Below are positions 51,461 to 60,875 of a DNA stretch of 62,891 nucleotides, in pieces. The position numbers and the translations under genes are program-made. Each line of letters starts with the position of its first letter. The stretch's first letter is position 1. The notes under the pieces are model-generated. The model ran no database searches, was not told the origin of the DNA, and saw only the letters and a program-made list of their open reading frames with translations. Origin of the DNA: CAZBWW01 sp964496005 (GTDB taxonomy: Bacteria; Patescibacteriota; WWE3; UBA101185; UBA10185); assembly GCA_964496005.1 (NCBI GenBank), contig CAZBWW010000002.1, forward strand, positions 1 through 62,891, written 5' to 3'.

Positions 51461-52897
51461 CTAATACTCAACAATACCACCCTGAGTCAAATTTAACACT
51501 TTTTTTACTCCGGCACGTTCTACAAAAAATCTGTCGTGCGAAATTAACAGCAAAGTACCGTTGTAATTGCTTAACGATTCTTCCAAAACTTCTTTTGTAT
51601 CTATATCCAGATGGTTGTCCGGCTCGTCAAGTACGAACATATCGTAGTTTTTATACGAAAATATTGCGAAAGCGAATCTTGCTCTTTGTCCTGGGCTTAA
51701 ATTAGTGATTTTCTTTTTTAGCTCGTCTTTTTCGAACATAAATTTTTTTAAGTGCGCAAATGCATCTCCGTAATAACAGCCTGTTTCTTCGATAAAATAG
51801 GTTAGTAAATCTTTGTCGTAATTTAGGTGTGTTTGTTTTTGGGCAAAATAACCTATTTTTATATTGTCACCAATCTTAACTATTCCCCCTGTTGGTTGTT
51901 CTTCTCCTATTATTAATTTAACTAACGTTGTCTTTCCGGTTCCGTTTGGACCAAAAAGCCAAATCTTTTCTCCACCGATAATATCCAGCGATAAGTTACT
52001 TAAAACTGTATTACTACCGTAACTCTTTGTAACCTCATCAAATCTAACCATTAACTTAGAATGGGTTATTCCGGTTTCAAAATTTACAGCACGCATTTTT
52101 TTTGAAACATATTTTTCTTTTTTATTATCTTCTATTTCTCGCTTTATTCGTGCTTTTACTTGGCCTGTACCGCCTTTGCGGCTTACTTTTTTCACTCTGG
52201 CACGTTCAAGCAGTTTTTCTAATTGAGCCTTCTTTCTTAAAAATCGTACATATTCCTCGTTCCACTTATTCACCAGTTTCAGTTTTTCCTCCTTGTAATT
52301 ATCATAATCTCCTACAAATACTAATAGTTTTTTGTTGTCCAGCTCCCAGATCTCGTCAACCGTATTATTTAAAAATTCTCTATCGTGCGAAATCATAAGG
52401 ACTGTTTTATCAAGATTTTTAATATATTGCTCAAACCATAAAATCCCTTCAATATCTAAATGATTGGTTGGTTCGTCAATTAACAAAGTTGACGGCTCGG
52501 TCAAAAGAATACTAAGCAAATTCAGTTTCATTTTTTGCCCTTCACTTAATGTATTAATCTCTTGATATTGATCAAAATTGGTAAATTCTAACTCGGCTAG
52601 TAGTTTTTCGACTTTGTAAAAATCCCATGGGTTTGCTAACCTTTTTTCTATAAACTCGCCAACAAGTTGGTTAGGAAAATTTATTTCTTGTGGGATATAA
52701 CCAAGTGTTTCATTTTCAATCTGTATAGTACCAATATCCGGTTCCAATTCTTTAATTATTATTTTGAGCAATGTTGACTTACCGCAGCCGTTTTTACCAA
52801 CAAGTGCAACTTTTTTATTGTTTCCAATTTTAAAGTCAATATTTTCAAATACGGGTTCGGCAGTAAATGTTTTTGTTATTCCTGAGCCTATGATCAT
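51461..52897 (-). CDS. ABC-F family ATPase
   Basis: 478 residues, two ABC domains and no membrane part. Walker A GKNGCGKST and GPNGTGKTT; signatures LSEGQKMKLNL and LSPGQRARFAF; Walker B LLIDEPTNHLD and FVLDEPDNHLD. The charged linker between domains (about 205-260) is the ribosome-contacting arm in the family. ABC-F proteins act on the ribosome as translation factors or antibiotic protection. TACAAT lies 9 nt before ATG. Confidence 0.9.
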   Translation of the reverse strand: MIIGSGITKTFTAEPVFENIDFKIGNNKKVALVGKNGCGKSTLLKIIIKELEPDIGTIQIENETLGYIPQEINFPNQLVGEFIEKRLANPWDFYKVEKLLAELEFTNFDQYQEINTLSEGQKMKLNLLSILLTEPSTLLIDEPTNHLDIEGILWFEQYIKNLDKTVLMISHDREFLNNTVDEIWELDNKKLLVFVGDYDNYKEEKLKLVNKWNEEYVRFLRKKAQLEKLLERARVKKVSRKGGTGQVKARIKREIEDNKKEKYVSKKMRAVNFETGITHSKLMVRFDEVTKSYGSNTVLSNLSLDIIGGEKIWLFGPNGTGKTTLVKLIIGEEQPTGGIVKIGDNIKIGYFAQKQTHLNYDKDLLTYFIEETGCYYGDAFAHLKKFMFEKDELKKKITNLSPGQRARFAFAIFSYKNYDMFVLDEPDNHLDIDTKEVLEESLSNYNGTLLLISHDRFFVERAGVKKVLNLTQGGIVEY

Positions 52898-53107
52898 GGT
52901 TCATTTATTGTACCTGAGGATTTTCCCGATACAAACACGGTTAGTTTATTGTCGACCGTTTCATAGTGTTACGGTAAAGACTTCTTTACTTACATTTAAC
53001 TTTTGCGGGTGTTAGTTTAGTCGAGATATGAAGGTTCTTGCATGACCGGGCATTCACGTAGGGAGTGTTCGTATTGCTTAAATGGTATTAACAGGAGATA
53101 GACAGCT

Positions 53108-53368
53108 GTGGCTAAAGGTAGAAAGGGAAACAAAAACGGCGGCTCAGCAAGCACCGCTGTTGGGATCAGTTCCGACTATGATGAGCGACACAGGTTTTTT
53201 CAGGCTGAAATCAACGATACAGTCCGCGAAAACACTGTAGCCCTAATTCTTGAAAATATGGGTTTGTCCCATCCCAACGGTGCGTACGATGAATATTGCA
53301 GAGTAGACTTCAGTTTACTTACTGATAAAGATAGGGAATATATCAAGAAACGAAGTGGACGGGGATAA
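53108..53368 (+). CDS. Small soluble protein, unknown
   Basis: 86 residues, GTG start with GGAG 10 nt upstream. Basic Gly/Lys head (MAKGRKGNKNGGSAS), then an acidic helical region (YDERHRFFQAEINDTVREN). A CCCCC/GGGGG hairpin (53381-53414) follows. No family recognised. Confidence 0.5.
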   Translation: MAKGRKGNKNGGSASTAVGISSDYDERHRFFQAEINDTVRENTVALILENMGLSHPNGAYDEYCRVDFSLLTDKDREYIKKRSGRG

Positions 53369-53380
53369 CAAACAATAGAA

Positions 53381-53414
53381 TCCCCCGGGCTTGTTATAAA
53401 TAAGTTCTGGGGGA
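53381..53414. terminator. Hairpin after the 53108 gene
   Basis: TCCCCC pairs with GGGGGA around a 22-nt loop. No U-tract follows, so termination is not certain. Confidence 0.4.
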
Positions 53415-53471
53415 GGAGGTTTTCATCCCATACTTTATGTCAATGCACCAAGTTCATTATTGCACTAACTG

Positions 53472-53624
53472 ATGATTAATGAAGAAATATATCAGATGAA
53501 CGAAAATTACATTAAGGTACTTTCAGAATTCACAAAAATAGCTCAGGACGATAGTTACTTTAGAGAAATTATCACAGCAAGTGATGGTAATACTCTTGAA
53601 GTAATTCGATTACATCGCAACTAA
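53472..53624 (+). CDS. Small acidic ORF, unknown
   Basis: 50 residues from ATG 53472 (MINEEIYQMNENYIKVLSEF at the start). Even codon use and a charged helical composition make it plausible, but there is no SD and no close -10. It ends 22 nt before the first Nudix gene. Confidence 0.35.
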   Translation: MINEEIYQMNENYIKVLSEFTKIAQDDSYFREIITASDGNTLEVIRLHRN

Positions 53625-53646
53625 CCTAAAATGGTAAAATCACAAC

Positions 53647-54105
53647 ATGCCAAAACTTACATATCGCAAGGGCGTGGATGCAATTGTGATTGATTCCAAT
53701 AATAATTTTTTACTTGTTCAAAAAAATGTCTATGATAACAACCAGTGGGCTTTCCCAGGAGGGGGTGTTGAAGAAGGTGAAAGTCTAGAAAGTGCAATCT
53801 TAAGAGAACTTAAAGAAGAACTAGGCACAACCAATTTCGAAATACTTAGCCTAAGTCCTGTGAAAAACATTTTTGAATGGCCGAAAGAGAATCGGGATTG
53901 GGCGTACGCTAAATATGGGAAACGGTGGGCAGGACAGCAAAAACAACAATTTATTGTGAAATTTACGGGAACTAAAAAAGAAATTGTATTAAATAATAAT
54001 GAGTTGAAACGGTACAAATGGGTAAAATACCAGGATTTAGAAAAACATTTGGTTTTTGATGGACAATGGGAAAACGCAAAAAAGGTAATTAACAATAAAA
54101 ACTAA
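53647..54105 (+). CDS. Nudix hydrolase
   Basis: 152 residues. The Nudix box GGGVEEGESLESAILRELKEELGT is complete. FLLVQKNVYDNNQWAFPGGG precedes it. It hydrolyses a nucleoside diphosphate derivative, perhaps capped RNA or oxidised nucleotides. TAAAAT ends 6 nt before ATG. A second, unrelated Nudix gene follows. Confidence 0.88.
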   Translation: MPKLTYRKGVDAIVIDSNNNFLLVQKNVYDNNQWAFPGGGVEEGESLESAILRELKEELGTTNFEILSLSPVKNIFEWPKENRDWAYAKYGKRWAGQQKQQFIVKFTGTKKEIVLNNNELKRYKWVKYQDLEKHLVFDGQWENAKKVINNKN

Positions 54106-54188
54106 CTTGAAACAACAAATAATTACTGATTATTAGTGAAAAAACTTTCACTTGAACTTCCAACCCCAAATATGGATAATCCTGCCAT

Positions 54189-54881
54189 ATGCAAAAAACT
54201 AACGAGCACCAACTTAAAATTCTGACGTACTTGCTGTTTAACCCAAAAGCACGCTTTAAGGAACTAAACACAGAGAGTCTAAGTACTGACACTTTCAGCT
54301 ATCACATTAACGTTCTAATAAAAGAGGGGTTGATAAAAAAAGACGGCACACGCTATTTGTTAACAGAAGAGGGCAAAATAACTGCTTCCAAGTTAGATAC
54401 CGATAATCACCAATTCGAAAAACAGCCAAAAGTGAGTGTGATTGTGATTCCTCGGAAAAAAGTTAATGGAATAGAAAAGTTTGTCATTCACCAGCGAACT
54501 AAAGAGCCTTATTTTGGATATTGGGGATGTATAACCGGAAAAGTAAGATGGGGTGAAACTTTAGCTGAAACAGCCGAGAGAGAACTTCAAGAAGAAATAG
54601 GCTTAACCGGAAAGCACAGATTTTGTTTTGAAATTCATGAGATGGTATATCAAAAAGGTACTAACACATTACTTGAAGATAAATTTTTTCACGTTATGGA
54701 AGCGTATGCACTTAAAGGTACCATTAAAGAAAAAACAAAAGAAGGCATTAATAAATGGGCGACAAAAGAGGAGTTTTTAGCAATTACACCTAAATACCAT
54801 AACGAGAATGACATACTTGGGTGGTATTTAAAGAGAGATTTTTCGTTTAAGGAAGAAAAGTATTATATTGATAAGTTTTGA
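54189..54881 (+). CDS. Winged-helix plus Nudix protein
   Basis: 230 residues. N-terminal HTH (residues 1-70: QLKILTYLLFNPKARFKELN...GLIKKDGTRYLLTEEG), then a Nudix domain with GKVRWGETLAETAERELQEE (box complete). This layout resembles NrtR-type regulators that sense ADP-ribose or NAD metabolites, but the winged helix is at the N terminus here, opposite to NrtR. GATAAT lies 8 nt before ATG. Confidence 0.82.
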   Translation: MQKTNEHQLKILTYLLFNPKARFKELNTESLSTDTFSYHINVLIKEGLIKKDGTRYLLTEEGKITASKLDTDNHQFEKQPKVSVIVIPRKKVNGIEKFVIHQRTKEPYFGYWGCITGKVRWGETLAETAERELQEEIGLTGKHRFCFEIHEMVYQKGTNTLLEDKFFHVMEAYALKGTIKEKTKEGINKWATKEEFLAITPKYHNENDILGWYLKRDFSFKEEKYYIDKF

Positions 54882-54885
54882 CTTT

Positions 54886-55965
54886 TTACAAATTTTCCTT
54901 AAAAAACTCAACAGTTCGTTGTATTGCAGTTTCAAAGTATGGAGATTCTATGTTATGCCCACCACCAGTATATTCAAACAATTCAAAGTTTTTGCCTTCG
55001 GCCTCCATAACGGTTTTTAAATCCCTTGAATACCCTACGTTTACAACAGGGTCATTAACCGAATGATGTACCTGAACCGGACTGTATAAATACTCCAGAT
55101 TTTGAGTGAGTGCCGCAGCTGACCAAAATGCGTCCGAAAAATCAACTTCTTCGGGGGATTCTCTTAGTTTTTGTATTTCCGGGTGCCTATTACTGCTGGC
55201 TGGAGATGGGTTAGTATCCGGTCTACGAACATAGCTACCATCATTTAACCGGTATTTTGCGTAATCTTCATAGCTGTAGACTGCGCCTGCCCAAATTACG
55301 CCCGCCTTAATTTCATTGCTAACCAACATAGCTCGTAAAACTAAATTACCTGCCATACTGTGTCCCCACATCCCGATTCTTTCAGGATCAACATACTCTA
55401 ACTTTTGCAGACTTTTTAGCGCGTGGAGTGCATCTATTGTGTAACCGGGAGAAAAGTACGATCCTGACGGCTCACCTTCGGAATCACCGTGCCCGCGCAT
55501 ATCTATTTTAAACACCACAAATCCGTTGCGTGCCAAAGTATCAACATAAGCAATATATTTTTCGGTAGTTACGTACTGGGTTGGCGGAATATACCCGTGA
55601 TTAAACACAATTGCGGGAAATCCGCCTTCCGGAACTTCGCTGTTTGGTACAGTTAATAATCCGTAAATTTTATTGCCTTCGCTTGTGTAACTTGCGATAT
55701 AGCGTTTGTAATTTGACCCTGCTACAAGCTCCTCCTCAATTACTGGCGCTTCCGCGTCTATGTTCATATCCCTTATATAGTTAAGGTCAATATTGGAAGT
55801 ATATTTTGGCTCTTCCGGAGTTGGAGCCGTATCTTCAGGGCCGCCAAATTCACCAAAGGTGTCAGAATTGGAACCGGACGGAAAAAATCGGAAATTCCCT
55901 TTTAAATAAGTAAAAAGTCCTAAACATGCGACTACCAGTAAAATGAGCAGTATTATTCGCTTCAT
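54886..55965 (-). CDS. Anchored alpha/beta hydrolase
   Basis: 359 residues. N-terminal membrane helix, Gly/Pro linker, then a hydrolase fold: nucleophile elbow GMWGHSMAGNLVLRAM (G-H-S-M-A-G), oxyanion region FNHGYIPP, acid SVNDPVVNVGYS and His in YTGGGHNIE. Similar to acetyl-xylan esterase or S9-type peptidases at the cell surface. TAAAAT ends 8 nt before ATG. Confidence 0.82.
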   Translation of the reverse strand: MKRIILLILLVVACLGLFTYLKGNFRFFPSGSNSDTFGEFGGPEDTAPTPEEPKYTSNIDLNYIRDMNIDAEAPVIEEELVAGSNYKRYIASYTSEGNKIYGLLTVPNSEVPEGGFPAIVFNHGYIPPTQYVTTEKYIAYVDTLARNGFVVFKIDMRGHGDSEGEPSGSYFSPGYTIDALHALKSLQKLEYVDPERIGMWGHSMAGNLVLRAMLVSNEIKAGVIWAGAVYSYEDYAKYRLNDGSYVRRPDTNPSPASSNRHPEIQKLRESPEEVDFSDAFWSAAALTQNLEYLYSPVQVHHSVNDPVVNVGYSRDLKTVMEAEGKNFELFEYTGGGHNIESPYFETAIQRTVEFFKENL

Positions 55966-56141
55966 GGGTTACTATTTTAACTTGTATTTAGTGATTTGGG
56001 AAATGGATTTTGGCGTACCAAACGTGCATGTAATCAATAGACCCCCACCCTGTTACAAACATACCATAGCAGCAAAAATAAAATTGTGCTAAAATACATT
56101 CATATTAATTTACGTAGTACCTTGCCCTCTACATACTGAAA

Positions 56142-56462
56142 ATGCTTTCTAACATAACAAACACAATTGATTTTCAAAACGCAGTAATATTTTTGCTCTC
56201 TATTCTCACTATTGGCTTAGTTTCTTTGTGCATATATCTCATTGCGACTCTTAAAGACCTGCGTGTTACCATAGAAAAAACAAATTCTATTTTGGACGAA
56301 TCAGAAAAAACCGTACAAAAGACCAATTTAATTTTGGACGATGTTGAAAAAATCACTTATGCAATAAGCAATCCGTTATCTGCAGTAACAAATTTATTAG
56401 GAGCAGTAACCGCTTTTAGATCAGGTCGCTACGAAGCTCAACAAAAAGAGCTAATAAAATAA
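56142..56462 (+). CDS. DUF948-like membrane protein
   Basis: 106 residues. One membrane helix (about 15-37) followed by a coiled-coil with repeated TIEKTNSILDESEKTVQKTN. This pattern resembles DUF948 proteins. The next gene is of YtxH type, a pairing often seen with DUF948. Confidence 0.65.
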   Translation: MLSNITNTIDFQNAVIFLLSILTIGLVSLCIYLIATLKDLRVTIEKTNSILDESEKTVQKTNLILDDVEKITYAISNPLSAVTNLLGAVTAFRSGRYEAQQKELIK

Positions 56463-56494
56463 ACAGCCGGTCTGACCAAAGCGTACAGAAATTT

Positions 56495-56899
56495 ATGGAA
56501 AATAATAGAAATAATGCATCACCGTTTTTAACAGGATTCTTTGTGGGCGCAGTTATCGGCGCGCTATCGGGAGCGATATCGGGGTTATTACTTGCACCAC
56601 AGTCTGGCGCGGAAACACGTAAACAACTAGGACAAAAAGCTGTTGAAATAAAAGAAAAGACTATGGATGAGGTAGAGAATATTGCAGATCAAATGAGACC
56701 GCATTTTCAAAAAGCTAAAGAATTAACAGCAAGCCAAAAAGAGCAACTTCGATTAAAAATGTTGGATATGCTAACTGAGGAGGATGAGGAAGTTGTTGAG
56801 AAAGTTGCAGCAAAAAATACCGGCAACGGTACTAAATCGAACATCGCTGTTAAAGCTAATTCCTCAGCCGCAAGAGGCAGGCCTAAGAAAACTGCTTAA
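56495..56899 (+). CDS. YtxH-domain protein
   Basis: 134 residues. FLTGFFVGAVIGALSGAISG is the glycine-zipper membrane segment, followed by LLAPQSGAETRKQL, the YtxH signature. A helical tail and a basic C terminus follow. Envelope stress association is known for the family in general; the role here is unknown. Confidence 0.78.
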   Translation: MENNRNNASPFLTGFFVGAVIGALSGAISGLLLAPQSGAETRKQLGQKAVEIKEKTMDEVENIADQMRPHFQKAKELTASQKEQLRLKMLDMLTEEDEEVVEKVAAKNTGNGTKSNIAVKANSSAARGRPKKTA

Positions 56900-56956
56900 C
56901 AGTTCTAGGCTTAACGCTAGTCTTATTTGTTAACCCCGGTCTGGTAAAATACATAT

Positions 56957-57598
56957 ATGAAATTGTTTCTCGCATCAGAAGCAAAACACCCGTTAAGTAT
57001 TAAGAAATTAAAAAACTTTGTCGGAAAAGATTTGAGGAAACTTAACGCTGTATATATTCCAACTGCTGCAAACGGCGAATATTACGGTGCGTGGAAAGGC
57101 GGAGAGTCGCATAAAGTTGCGGCCCGTTTATTCCCAAAGCTAAAAGTTGTTGAACTTGAAGACGGTTGGTACAAAAATGTACATAACGAAATTACAGGTG
57201 CTGATATTATTTGGATGGCAGGCGGAATGACAGGTTATTTACTGTACTGGATCAGAAGGACCAAACTAGACAAAGAACTTCCTAAAATTTTAAAATCAGG
57301 AACTGTTTATGTTGGCTCTAGTGCCGGTAGTATGATCTGTGCTAAAACTCAAAACTGCGCTGAATGGTTTATTGGCGAGGAAGAACCGGGTGCTAGTATT
57401 TTTCCTGGATTGGGACTTATAGATTTTGAGATATTCCCTCATTTTGAAGAAAAAAATTTGCCGAAGATTAAACAACTCTGGAAAAAAACAAATAAAGAAC
57501 GTGGGAAAGAGTTATATCTACTAAAAAACGGTGAGGTCATTACACGCACAGGTGATGACATAAAAGTGTTAGGGAAAGAACGGGTTGTGCTTAGCTGA
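56957..57598 (+). CDS. pepE: Peptidase E-like (S51) serine hydrolase
   Basis: 213 residues. IIWMAGGMTGYLLYWIRRT and VYVGSSAGSMIC (nucleophile Ser in GSSAGS) mark the class-I glutamine amidotransferase-like S51 fold. Family members cleave Asp-X dipeptides. TAAAAT ends 6 nt before ATG. Confidence 0.85.
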   Translation: MKLFLASEAKHPLSIKKLKNFVGKDLRKLNAVYIPTAANGEYYGAWKGGESHKVAARLFPKLKVVELEDGWYKNVHNEITGADIIWMAGGMTGYLLYWIRRTKLDKELPKILKSGTVYVGSSAGSMICAKTQNCAEWFIGEEEPGASIFPGLGLIDFEIFPHFEEKNLPKIKQLWKKTNKERGKELYLLKNGEVITRTGDDIKVLGKERVVLS

Positions 57599-57620
57599 GG
57601 CGTGTTAAACTTTATACACA

Positions 57621-58448
57621 ATGCAAGAACCAAATTTAGACAACATTCCTGAAGAACTCGCAAAATATAAAGACAAAATAAAAGATTCGTTCACAAAATA
57701 CATTCGCGTAAAGACCAATTATGTGCAAATTGATCCGGGGCTGACAAAAAGTAAATTCGGTGGGGTTCCTTTTTTGTTGGACGCGAGCGCATATCCAAAA
57801 GCCAAAAACGGACGCGACCTTATTTTGATTGCACAACTGAATTTCGCAGAAATCCCCCATTTAGAAGATTTTCCGTCAGATGGAATATTGCAATTTTTCA
57901 TTGCTGACGACGAACTATACGGATTGAATTTTGAACACCAAAATGTACAAGACGGGTTTAGAGTTATTTATCATCCTGCGAACGTTGTTGACACAAACAA
58001 GGCGATTACTAACTATCCGTGGCCTAAACCGAAAGAGTACTTTATCTTTGACAATAGTGTAGCCTTAGGAAACAGCGCGTTTGAACTTACATTTGAATTA
58101 GCTGAGGCTCCAATCTCACCGGTAGATTTTAGGTTCGAGGGTTTTCTTGAGGAAAGCATTTGGGATATGCCTAAGGATGTGTCCAATTGGTATTGGGCTC
58201 TGGCTGACACAAACTCACATAAAATTGGTGGGTATTCATTTTTCACTCAAGATGATCCAAGAATATTTGAAAAAAAATATAGACCATACACAACACAGTT
58301 ATTGGAAATGAATAGCGAGTACGACCCAACCAACAAAAAAGCCGAAATAATGTGGGGTGATATGGGCGTTGCTAATTTTCTTATAAAACCAGAGAACCTT
58401 AAAAACCTTGATTTTAGCGATGTTATGTACACATGGGACTGCTCCTAA
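57621..58448 (+). CDS. DUF1963 (YwqG-like) protein
   Basis: 275 residues. FGGVPFLLDASAYPKAKNGR, LILIAQLNFAEIP and GILQFFIADD are the conserved blocks of DUF1963. Cytoplasmic; function not known. Confidence 0.8.
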   Translation: MQEPNLDNIPEELAKYKDKIKDSFTKYIRVKTNYVQIDPGLTKSKFGGVPFLLDASAYPKAKNGRDLILIAQLNFAEIPHLEDFPSDGILQFFIADDELYGLNFEHQNVQDGFRVIYHPANVVDTNKAITNYPWPKPKEYFIFDNSVALGNSAFELTFELAEAPISPVDFRFEGFLEESIWDMPKDVSNWYWALADTNSHKIGGYSFFTQDDPRIFEKKYRPYTTQLLEMNSEYDPTNKKAEIMWGDMGVANFLIKPENLKNLDFSDVMYTWDCS

Positions 58449-58466
58449 AAATGTTAAAATCTAAGC

Positions 58467-59129
58467 ATGAACAGTATTGAACAACGTGGGTTCGCGTTCC
58501 TTCCATTTATATTAATTTTTGGTGTAATTTTTGCGGGTATAGCCGGTAGTGCTGCAGTAATAAAACATAATTTAACTAAACCACAATTTGAGCCAAATGA
58601 AATATATGAACCTGAGGCAGTAATCTGGCCGGAAACAACTGAGTCGAGTGAACCGATAATAATGGAACAAGCTGAATCCGCCGCTGTTGTTATTACGCCA
58701 CCAGCACCAGTTACACAACCTGCTCCGACACCTACACAGGCAACGGCACCAACTCAACAAGTAGAACCTCCCGCAACCGGGCAAAAAAGCCAAGGACAAA
58801 TAAGATTTTTTAACATTAAGTGCGATGATGACAAAAACCGGGAGTTCGAGGAAGGTACTGTTCTATATTCAACCGACAGCAATCTGGGCTTTGTGTTGCA
58901 AGAAAAAGTAAAACCCGAATGTCGAAATCCGGAAGGATTTATGGATGAAGACTGGTTTGCAGATTACTGGAAGTGCTGTGGCGGAACACTAACAACTGTA
59001 AAAGCTCAGCACTACGGCACAGAATATAATATTTCCGAAAAGACGGTGCTGATACCAGAAGGGGAAGATTTTGAAGATTTTGCTGCCGTCGCAACCGAAA
59101 GATTTGTAGGAGGAACACCGAGAAATTAG
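58467..59129 (+). CDS. Prepilin-like protein with Cys-rich exported domain
   Basis: 220 residues. EQRGFAFLPFILIFGVIFAG has the Arg-Gly-Phe prepilin-like start without Glu5. A Pro/Thr/Gln linker follows, then a domain with IKCDDDKNREFEEG, EKVKPECRNPEGF and YWKCCGGTL (four Cys). It could be anchored by the helix or processed into a pseudopilin. TAAAAT ends 6 nt before ATG. Confidence 0.62.
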   Translation: MNSIEQRGFAFLPFILIFGVIFAGIAGSAAVIKHNLTKPQFEPNEIYEPEAVIWPETTESSEPIIMEQAESAAVVITPPAPVTQPAPTPTQATAPTQQVEPPATGQKSQGQIRFFNIKCDDDKNREFEEGTVLYSTDSNLGFVLQEKVKPECRNPEGFMDEDWFADYWKCCGGTLTTVKAQHYGTEYNISEKTVLIPEGEDFEDFAAVATERFVGGTPRN

Positions 59130-59331
59130 TGTATTGCCCTCCTAAACTTACGAGAATACTATAATTAAATTAGAATAATTTAAGCGAACTTGAAAAACTA
59201 AGTGTACAGATTTAATAGCACTAGCGACCCAATAACGAACACTACCGCTTCGCTAATTAGACACACAGCAACAAACTAATCCAACATCCAAAATAGTACT
59301 ACACCACAGCTGAAAGTGCTAAAATGTGTAT

Positions 59332-59589
59332 GTGGAGGAAAAACAAAAATTCCAAAATAAAAAACAATTGGTGCTAATTATCTTTCTTATTTTTCTCATG
59401 GGCATAATCATAGGTGTTTTTGTTAACTACGTTAGTGGAACTTTTGACAAACAGGTAGCACTTTCGTGTAACTATAAAGGAACCATTTATAACGAGGGCG
59501 ATAGCGTACCTTTTAACAGCTGTAATACCTGCACCTGTCGCGGCGGTAAGCTTAACTGTACATATTTTGTATGTGCGCAGGAAAACTAG
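59332..59589 (+). CDS. Anchored VWC-like cysteine-rich protein
   Basis: 85 residues from GTG 59332, since TAAAAT ends exactly 6 nt before it. Lys-rich head, membrane helix, then CNYKGTIYNEGDSVP and SCNTCTCRGGKLNC, with a final Cys near the end, matching the von Willebrand factor C spacing. Small disulfide-stabilised domain outside the cell, possibly for protein contacts. A DsbA-like oxidant is encoded at 30502. Confidence 0.65.
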   Translation: MEEKQKFQNKKQLVLIIFLIFLMGIIIGVFVNYVSGTFDKQVALSCNYKGTIYNEGDSVPFNSCNTCTCRGGKLNCTYFVCAQEN

Positions 59590-59641
59590 GCTCTTCTATA
59601 CTCTATATTCCTACTTTTTTAATTTTTTATTGGTATCGGGC

Positions 59642-60313
59642 TTAATTCACCAGATATATTACTAATAACCCGGGCTTTATCTCAATTCGGTCAAAAGTAC
59701 CTTCGTATTGCGCTAACAATTGATTTAACCCAACGGTAATAATTCCTTCCAAGGCGGTTTCTTTTAGTGATGCGAATGTGCCGGCGTTCTCCAGTGTTAT
59801 TGAATCTATTACAAACCCTTTTCCACCACTATTGATTTTTACAGTTGCTCTTACTATTGTGCCGTCACTTATATGCGCGGTAATTTTTACTTCTCCGGCT
59901 AACAAATCTAAAGTTACATCAGTTACTGTAAAGCCGGCAATACCTTGTCCAACTGCTTGTTGCGCAAGTAGCTCGGTAAGTTGTTCTTCGGTTATGGTTA
60001 TTTGTGTTAATTCAGGCGGCAACTCATTTGTTGTGGGTAAGTTCCCACCAGGTAGTAATTTAGGAAAATCTGAAACTACTTCTTGAGTGACTTTTTCCAT
60101 ATCTATTTCTGCGGAAGTATTAAATTTATCTTCTATTTGTGTTAGTTGTTCTTCTACTGACGCTTCGGTAGGCGACAATTGTTCATTAGTGTTACCTAAA
60201 GTATTTTTAAAGTAAAGCACTCCGCCTCCCGCCGTTAAAACTAACGCTAGCAAAATAATTGGGATAAAAAATCCGTACAAGGTTACTGGTGATGTGGGTC
60301 GTGATTTATGCAT
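59642..60313 (-). CDS. Anchored YpmS-like (DUF2140) domain protein
   Basis: 223 residues. Membrane helix near 12-35, acidic linker, then ITITEEQLTELLAQQ with a lipid-binding-like beta domain (VTLDLLAGEVKITAHISDGT) and a final IEIKPGLLVIYLVN. This resembles YpmS/DUF2140 from memory. No direct function. Confidence 0.55.
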   Translation of the reverse strand: MHKSRPTSPVTLYGFFIPIILLALVLTAGGGVLYFKNTLGNTNEQLSPTEASVEEQLTQIEDKFNTSAEIDMEKVTQEVVSDFPKLLPGGNLPTTNELPPELTQITITEEQLTELLAQQAVGQGIAGFTVTDVTLDLLAGEVKITAHISDGTIVRATVKINSGGKGFVIDSITLENAGTFASLKETALEGIITVGLNQLLAQYEGTFDRIEIKPGLLVIYLVN

Positions 60314-60358
60314 ATAAAGCCTTTTTGTCTGCTGTCGTTGTTTTTAGATTTTAGCGAA

Positions 60359-60694
60359 CTAGTTTACCAGCTTATTTAAAACGGATCCGGTCACTGAAAC
60401 GACAATACTAAATAATAAGGCTGTTAAAAGTGTGTCAATTTCGAAACCATCGACCAGCCACTCCGCCAATAAAACCATAAGTGTGTTAATTACAAGTAAA
60501 AACAGCCCAAAAGTTAAGCAAGTAATTGGTAGTGTTAAGAGCTTTAGAATAGGGGCAACAACCGTGTTTAGTAATCCCAAAACTATAGCGAGTATTATCC
60601 CGGTTTGAACAGAATCTACTTCAACACCCGGCAATAAATATGTTGCCAAGAAAACCGCGGCAATACTGATTAATATCCTTAATACTAGCTTCAT
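60359..60694 (-). CDS. Phage holin-like (PF04020) membrane protein
   Basis: 111 residues, four membrane helices. ILAIVLGLLNTVVAPILKLL and LPITCLTFGLFLLVIN are the family signature. Despite the name, the family is common in non-phage settings and no phage genes are nearby. TATAAT ends 7 nt before ATG. Confidence 0.82.
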   Translation of the reverse strand: MKLVLRILISIAAVFLATYLLPGVEVDSVQTGIILAIVLGLLNTVVAPILKLLTLPITCLTFGLFLLVINTLMVLLAEWLVDGFEIDTLLTALLFSIVVSVTGSVLNKLVN

Positions 60695-60875
60695 TATTTT
60701 TATTATATCATCATGAATTATTTAATCCACTTCCTGAAAATATTTGGGTGCTATAGGTACAGCTACGAATTCTAAACAAATACTTGTTTGTGTAGGTTTG
60801 TGATGATACGTGCGCTCATCAAAAACATAGTTATTTGGATAATTTATGTGGAAAAATATAGTATATTAATGGTAT

